Below are positions 57,690 to 64,000 of a DNA stretch of 64,000 nt, piece after piece. Location of the stretch: contig CALYLW010000498.1 of assembly GCA_944989445.1 (NCBI GenBank), positions 366,342-430,341 on the forward strand, written 5' to 3'. A program made the position numbers and the translations under genes. Each line of letters starts with the position of its first letter. The first letter of the stretch is position 1. Source of the DNA: Ampullaceana balthica. Taxonomy: Eukaryota; Mollusca; Gastropoda; Lymnaeidae. Under the pieces are notes generated by a model. It was given only the letters and a program-made list of their open reading frames with translations. It made no database searches and was not told where the DNA came from.

Positions 57690-60600
57690 TCTCAGTGTAG
57701 TCCTGAGGTAAATCTTCTCTATATAGCCCTGAGGTATCTCTTCTCAGTGTAGCCCTGAGTTATCTCTTCTCAATATAGCCCTGAGGTATATCTTCTCAAT
57801 ATAGCCCTGAGGTATATCTTCTCAATATAGCCCTGCGGTATATCTTCTCAATATAGCCCTGAGGTATATCTTCTCAGTATAGCCCTGAGGTATCTCTTCT
57901 CAATATAGCCCTGAGATATCTCTTCTCAATATAGCCCTGAGGTATCTTTTTCTCAGTATAGCCCTGAGGTATCTCTTCTCAATAGAGGTATTCTTCTCAG
58001 TATATCCCTGAGGTATATCTTTTCAATATAGCCCTGAGGTATATCTTCTCAAAATAGCCCTGCGTTATCTCTTCTCAGTATAGTCCTGAATTATCTCTTC
58101 TCATTGTAATCCTGAGGTATTCTCTTCTCAGTGTAGCCCTGAGGTATCCATAATATAGCCCTGAGGTATCTCTTCTCAATATAGCCCTGAGGTATCTCTT
58201 CTCAGTATAGCCCTGAGGTATATCTTCTCAGTATAGCCCTGATGTATCTCTTCTCAATATAGCCCTGAGGTATCTCTTCTCAATATAGCCCTGAGGTATC
58301 TCTTCTCAATTAGCCCTGAGGTATCTCTTCTCAATATAGCCCTGAGGTATCTCTTCTCAGTGTAGCCCTGAGGTATATCTTCTCAATATAGCCCTGAGGT
58401 ATCTCTTCTCAATATAGCCCTGAGGTATCTCTTCTCAGTGTATTCCTGAGGTATATCTTCTCAGTGTAATCCTGAGGTATATCTTCTCATTGTAGCCCTG
58501 AGGTATTTCTTCTTAGTGTAGTCCTGAGGTATATCTTCTCAGTATAGCCCTGAGGTATATCTTCTCAGTATAGCCCTGAGGTATCTCTTCTCAGTATAGC
58601 CCTGAGGCATCTCTTCTCAGTGTAGCCCTGAGTTATCACTTCTCAATATAGCCCTGAGGTATATTATCTCAATGTAGCTCTGAGGTATATTTTCTCAATA
58701 TAGCCCTGAGGTATATTTTCTCAATATAGCCCTGAGGTATATCTTATCAGTATAGCCCTGAGGTATCTCTTCTCAATATAGCCTTGAGGTATATCTTCTC
58801 AGTGTATCCCTGAGGTATATCTTCTCAATATAGCCCTGAGGTATCTCTTCTCAATTTAGCCCTGAGATATCCCTTCTCAATATAGCCCTGAGGTGAAACT
58901 TCTCAATATAGGCCTGAGGTATATCTTCTCAATATAGCCCTGAGGTATATCTTCTCAGTATAGCCCTGAGGTATCTCTTCTCAATATAGCCCTGAGATAT
59001 CTCTTCTCAATATAGCACTGAGGTATCTTTTTTCAGTATAGCCCTGAGGGATCTCTTCTCAATAGAGGTATTTCTTCTCAGTATATCCCTGAGGTATATT
59101 TTCTCAATATAGCCCTGAGGTATCTCTTCTCAATATAGCCCTGAGATATCTCTTCTTAATAAAGCCCTTAGGTATATCTTCTCAATATAGGCCCTGAGGT
59201 ATATCTTCTCAATATAGCCCTGAGGTATATCTTCTCAGTATAGCCCTGAGGTATCTCTTCTCAATATATCCCTGAGATATCTCTTCTCAGTATAGCCCTG
59301 AGGTATCTCTTCTCAATATAACCCTGAGTTATCTCTTCTCAGTGTAGCCCTGAGGTATCTCTTCTCAATATAGCCCTGAAATATATCTTCTCAAAATAAC
59401 CCTGAGTTATCTCTTCTCAGTATAGTCCTGAATTATCTTTTCTCATTGTAATCCTGAGGTATTCTCTTCTCATTGTAATCCTGAGGTATTCACTTCTCAG
59501 TGTAGCTCTGAGGTATCTCTTCTGAATATAGTCCTGAGGTATCTCTTCTTAGTGTAATCCTGAGGTATCTCTTCTCAATATATCCCTGACGTATCTCTTC
59601 TCAGTGTAGCCCTGAGGTATCTCTTCTCAGTGTAGCCCTGAGGTATCTCTTCTCAGTGTAGCCCTGAGGTATCTCTTCTCAGTGTTACCCTAAGGTATCT
59701 ATTCTCAGTGTAGTCCTGATGTATCTCTTCTGAATATAGTCCTGTGGAATCGCTTCTCAGTGTAATCCTGAGGTATCTCTTCTCAATATATCCCTGAGGT
59801 ATCTCTTCTCAGTGTAGCCCTGAGGTATCTCTTCTCAGTGTAGCCCTGACTTATCTCTTCTCAGTGTAGCTCTGAGGTATCTCTTCTGAATATAGTCCTG
59901 AGGTATCTCTTGTCAGTGTAATCCTGAGGTATCTCTTCTCAATATATCCCTGCGGTATCTTTTCTCTGTGTAGCCCTGAGGTATCTCTTCTCAATATAGC
60001 CCTGAGGTATCTCTTCTCAGTGTATTCCTGAGGTATATCTTCTCAGTGTAATCCTGAGGTATATCTTCTCAGTGTAGCCCTGAGGTATCTCTTCTCAATA
60101 TAGCCCTGAGGTATCTCTTCTCAGTATAGCCCTGAGGTATATCTTCTCAGTGTAGCCCTGAGGTATATCTTCTCAATATAGCCCTGAGGTATTTCTTCTT
60201 AGTGTAGTCCTGAGGTAAATCTTCTCAATATAGCCCTGAGGCATCTCTTCTCAGTGTAGCCCTGAGTTATCTCTTCTCAATATAGCCCTGAGGTATATTT
60301 TCTCAATATAGCCCTGAGGTATATTTTCTCAATATATCCCTGCGGTATATTTTCTCAATATAGCCCTGAGGTATATCTTCTCAGTATAGCCCTGAGGTAT
60401 CTCTTCTCAATATAGCCCTGAGATATCTCTTCTCAATATAGCCCTGAGGTATCTTTTTTCAGTATAGCCCTGAGGTATCTCTTCTCAGTGTATTCCTGAG
60501 GTATATCTTCTCAGTGTAATCCTGAGGTATATCTTCTCAGTGTAGCCCTGAGGTATCTCTTCTCAATATAGCCCTGAGGTATCTCTTCTCAGTGTATTCC

Positions 60601-62650
60601 TGAGGTATATCTTCTCAGTGTAATCCTGAGGTATATCTTCTCAGTGTAGCCCTGAGGTATTTCTTCTTAGTGTAGTCCTGAGGTAAATCTTCTCAATATA
60701 GCCCTGAGGCATCTCTTCTCAGTGTAGCCCTGAGTTATCTCTTCTCAATATAGCCCTGAGGTATATTTTCTCAATATAGCCCTGAGGTATATTTTCTCAA
60801 TATAGCCCTGCGGTATATTTTCTCAATATATCCCTGAGGTATATCTTCTCAGTATAGCCCTGAGGTATCTCTTCTCAATATAGCCCTGAGATATCTCTTC
60901 TCAATATAGCCCTGAGGTATCTTTTTTCAGTATAGCCCTGAGGTATCTCTTCTCAATTGAGGTATTTCTTCTCAGTATATCCCTGAGGTATATTCTCAAT
61001 ATAGCCCTGAGGTATATCTTCTCAAAATAGCCCTGCGTTATCTCTTCTCAGTATAGTCCTGAATTATCTCTTCTCATTGTAATCCTGAGGTATTCTCTTC
61101 TCAGTGTAGCCTGAGGTATCCTATATATAGCCCTGAGGTATCTCTTCTCAATATAGCCCTGAGGTATCTCTTCTCAGTATAGCCCTGAGGTATATCTTCT
61201 CAGTATAGCCCTGATGTATCTCTTCTCAATATAGCCCTGAGGCTGAGGCATCTCTTCTCAATATAGCCCTGAGGTATCTCTTCTCAATATAGCCCTGAGG
61301 TATCTCTTCTCAATATAGCCCTGAGGTATCTCTTCTCAGTGTAGCCCTGAGGTATATCTTCTAAATATAGCCCTGAGGTATCTCTTCTCAATATAGCCCT
61401 GAGGTATCTCTTCTCAGTGTATCCTGAGGTATATCTTCTCAGTGTAATCCTGAGGTATATCTTCTCATTGTAGCCCTGAGGTATTTCTTCTTAGTGTAGT
61501 CCTTAGGTATATCTTCTCAGTATAGCCCTGAGGTATATCTTCTCAGTATAGCCCTGAGGTATCTCTTCTCAGTATAGCCCTGAGGCATCTCTTCTCAGTG
61601 TAGCCCTGGAGTATCACTTCTCAATATAGCCCTGAGGTATATTATCTCAATGTAGCTCTGAGGTATATTTTCTCAATATAGCCCTGAGGTATATTTTCTC
61701 AATATAGCCCTGAGGTATATCTTATCAGTATAGCCCTGAGGTATCTCTTCTCAATATAGCCTTGAGGTATATCTTCTCAGTGTATCCCTGAGGTATATCT
61801 TCTCAATATAGCCCTGAGGTATCTCTTCTCAATTTAGCCCTGAGATATCTCTTCTCAATATAGCCCTGAGGTGAAACTTCTCAATATAGGCCTGAGGTAT
61901 ATCTTCTCAATATAGCCCTGAGGTATATCTTCTCAGTATAGCCCTGAGGTATCTCTTCTCAATATAGCCCTGAGATATCTCTTCTCAATATAGCCCTGAG
62001 GTATCTTTTTTCAGTATAGCCCTGAGATATCTCTTCTCAATATAGCCCTGAGGTATCTTTTTTCAGTATAGCCCTGAGGGATCTCTTCTCAATAGAGGTA
62101 TTCCTTCTCAGTATATCCCTGAGGTATATCTTCTCAATATAGCCCTGAGGTATCTCTTCTCAATATAGCCCTGAGATATCTCTTCTCAATAAAGCCCTTA
62201 GGTATATCTTCTCAATATAGGCCTGAGGTATATCTTCTCAATATAGCCCTGAGGTATATCTTCTCAGTATAGCCCTGAGGTATCTCTTCTCAATATATCC
62301 CTGAGATATCTCTTCTCAGTATAGCCCTGATGTATCTCTTCTCAATATAACCCTGAGTTATCTCTTCTCAGTGTAGCCCTGAGGTATCTCTTCTCAATAT
62401 AGCCCTGAAATATATCTTCTCAAAATAACCCTGAGTTATCTCTTCTCAGTATAGTCCTGAATTATCTTTTCTCATTGTAATCCTGAGGTATTCTCTTCTC
62501 ATTGTAATCCTGAGGTATTCACTTCTCAGTGTAGCTCTGAGGTATCTCTTCTGAATATAGTCCTGAGGTATCTCTTCTTAGTGTAATCCTGAGGTATCTC
62601 TTCTCAATATATCCCTGAAGTATCTCTTCTCAGTGTAGCCCTGAGGGTAT
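57690..62650. repeat. higher-order duplication of about 3.0 kb inside the satellite
   Basis: Rare marker words recur at a constant offset: TCCTGAGGTAAATC at 57701 and 60676 (2975), AATAGAGGTATT-type at 57981 and 60955 (2974), GAGGTGAAACTTCTC at 58891 and 61869 (2978). Beyond this the offset becomes about 3030: AATAGAGGTATT at 59061 and 62091, TCTGAATATAG at 59521 and 62550. The 52-base step equals two units and is explained by a local two-unit duplication at about 62009-62060. Confidence 0.88.
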
Positions 62651-62678
62651 CTTATTCTCAGTGTAGCCCGAGGTATCC

Positions 62679-63425
62679 TCGTTTTCTCGCTCCTTATGGG
62701 GCGTTGTTGGTGTGTGTATTGCGGTGGGGGGTTGATGCAGTACGATAAAAACTGTCAAGAGATTACTCAAGGTACTTATAATTCAGATGTGATACCTCAG
62801 AGCTACACTGTGAGATGGTAGAGTACGTTAGTAGCGGGATTGTTGTGGCTTATGTAATTACTAGGGGCGGCGGGCAGGATATAAATTATTAAGCCCCGTT
62901 CTGCGGGGGAAGGTGTGCGATATCATTTTGTTAATATGTACCCACGTTATCTGCGTCTTTTTCTTTCAATCAGTTTAATTTTGATGTTTATACCGGTGTT
63001 TGAAGTGGGTATCATATGTTCACAGAAGTTGTAGTCTTCTGACTGGATAGAGGTTTTATTATTTAAACTGAAAATGAATGTAATCTTTAGAATTCCTGAT
63101 ATTTGGGTCTGTGGTTGTAATATTTTGTAGTTTTTTATGTATTGTAGTTGGTGTGTGTTTTTGCTTTTGTTTTTGTTGGTTGTCGCTGAAATTAGATTAG
63201 ATAGATGTTTTGTTTTTATGTGTTTAAAATATTTTGGTTTTTATCCCAACTGGCTACTTTGGGCTGTAGTGTTTAATTGATTGGTGGGTTGTGGTTTTAG
63301 GTTGTTTGTTCATACCGGGAAAGAGTAATTAGGTCTTTATCAGTATAATAAGTGAAGTCCCTTGTGGTGGGAGGATGAGGACAAGGAAACAAGTGGAATT
63401 CCGCCTTTGAACTTCAGTTTCCCTT
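62679..63425. other. low-complexity flank of the satellite
   Basis: No gene is recognised. A single inverted satellite unit lies at 62791-62817 (GATACCTCAGAGCTACACTG). GT-rich patches become more frequent towards the right. Confidence 0.5.
62791..62817 (-). repeat. isolated inverted copy of the satellite unit
   Basis: The complement reads CATCTCACAGTGTAGCTCTG then AGGTATC, which is one unit of the neighbouring array in reverse orientation, about 110 bp beyond the array end. Confidence 0.8.
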
Positions 63426-63860
63426 GTGTTGTGGGTTATTTTTTTTTTGTTTTGTTGTTTTGTTGTTTTGTTTTTTGTGTGTTTTTGGTTTGTTTTTGTT
63501 TTTTTTGTTTTTTTGTTTTGTTTTTTTTTTTGTGTGTGTGGTGTTTTGTTTTGGTTTGTTGTGGTGTTGTTTGTTTGTTTTGTTGGTGTTTGTTGTTTTT
63601 TGTTTGTTTTTTGTGTGTTTGTTGTGTTTTTTTGTTGTGTTTGGGTTTTGTTTTTTTGGTTTTGTTTTTGTGTTTTGTTTTTGGGTTTTGTTTTGTTGTT
63701 TTTGTTTTGGTTATTTTTAGTCTGTGTGGTTTTTTTTGTTTGTGTTTTATTTGTTTTTTGGTTTTTGGTTTTGTTTTTTGTTGTTGTGTTAGTTGTGTTG
63801 TTTTGTGTTTTTGTTTTTTTTAGTGTTTGTTGTTTGTGTTTAGTTGTTTCGTTGTTTTTG
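63426..63860. repeat. T/G-only low-complexity tract (about 430 bp)
   Basis: The plus strand is almost entirely T and G (TTTTGTTTTGTTGTTTTG style) with only occasional A or C. Long open frames on both strands here (63329-63958 minus, lysine/threonine/asparagine-rich; 63362-63914 plus, phenylalanine/cysteine/valine-rich) arise because the tract lacks A on one strand, so stops are rare. It has no fixed period. Confidence 0.9.
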
Positions 63861-64000
63861 TTTGGTTTGTATGTGAGTTGGTGGATGGGGCTGTTCGTTT
63901 GTCTAGTTGTGTGATAAAATTGTTTGAGGTCTTTTTTGTTGTGTGTCAAATCCTTCATTCCTTCTTGAGAGCCTTCCCCTGATTTGGTTGTCTTCCAACG

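Larger units (their letters stand above)
47491..62678. repeat. 26-bp satellite array, about 584 copies over 15.2 kb
   Basis: The unit is CCCTGAGGTATCTCTTCTCA followed by a six-base tail. Two sites carry most of the variation: TCTC or TATC after GGTA, and ATATAG, GTATAG or GTGTAG in the tail. From about 48.7 to 54.7 kb almost all units fall into these classes. Both flanks, especially 54.9-62.7 kb, contain many substitutions and indels. The palindrome CCTGAGG occurs once per unit. No gene or transposon interrupts the array, and frequent stops in all frames rule out a protein. Confidence 0.98.

Noticed and set aside
47491..62678. CRISPR array
   Set aside because: Units are contiguous with no unique spacers, and the context is a eukaryotic genome.
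63329..63958. 209-codon minus-strand frame
   Set aside because: It is a translation of an A/C-only strand lacking T, hence lacking stops; residues are almost only K, T, N and Q with no domain.

Overview
This is an animal (metazoan) nuclear genome window, AT-rich, with almost no protein-coding content and a very heavy load of tandem and interspersed repeats. The evidence for a eukaryote is splice-bounded exon candidates, tRNA-derived SINEs, a 5'-truncated LINE with a TTATTA-type tail, many hAT-type DNA transposons with 8-bp target-site duplications (TSDs), and other terminal-inverted-repeat (TIR) elements. A lophotrochozoan such as a gastropod mollusc would fit, but nothing here proves the clade. 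There are no operons, ribosome binding sites or CRISPR arrays.

Layout. 1-6.3 kb: four minisatellites (43 bp x ~43; 48 bp x exactly 20 with no differences; 27 bp x 3; 42/43 bp x ~18). 6.4-13.7 kb: hAT-type miniature elements, a solitary copy of a ~0.5 kb repeat, a tRNA-like SINE head, small tandem arrays, and two copies of a Helitron-like repeat in opposite orientation. 14.6-18.1 kb: a hAT with a second element nested inside it, a 28-bp array, and two further miniature elements. 18.3-20.3 kb: a 23-bp array (~43 copies) and a G-rich 14-bp array. 20.3-27.4 kb: the quietest stretch, holding the best candidate exon (22046-22220, minus) and a possible upstream exon near 25.9 kb.

27.4-33.7 kb: a nested transposon complex. 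A 2.37 kb hAT with a perfect TSD carries four direct copies of a ~503 bp repeat. It is followed by a 3.56 kb TIR element with a TTA TSD that carries two inverted copies of the same repeat, a LINE 3' end and a decayed zinc-finger-like reading frame. 34-41.3 kb: two more minisatellites, two SINEs, several GGGGCCGTCC-TIR elements, a palindrome-ended region, and a hAT with a transposase pseudogene. 41.8-46.2 kb: another small TIR element, a ~160 bp tandem array, a hairpin-ended element, a LINE 3' end, and a second copy of the 27.4 kb hAT family with strongly expanded internal repeats. 47.5-62.7 kb: one 15.2 kb satellite of a 26-bp unit (~584 copies), homogeneous in the middle and divergent at both flanks, with higher-order duplications on the right. 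62.7-64.0 kb: low-complexity sequence, including ~430 bp made almost only of T and G.

The main biological story is how tandem arrays arise and grow inside or from mobile elements. The 42/43-bp array shares its core with a SINE 3' tail, a 79-bp array carries a hAT-like terminus, and hAT subterminal repeats went from ~2-3 to ~20 units between two copies. I see no convincing new functional system; no gene in the window can be named with confidence.
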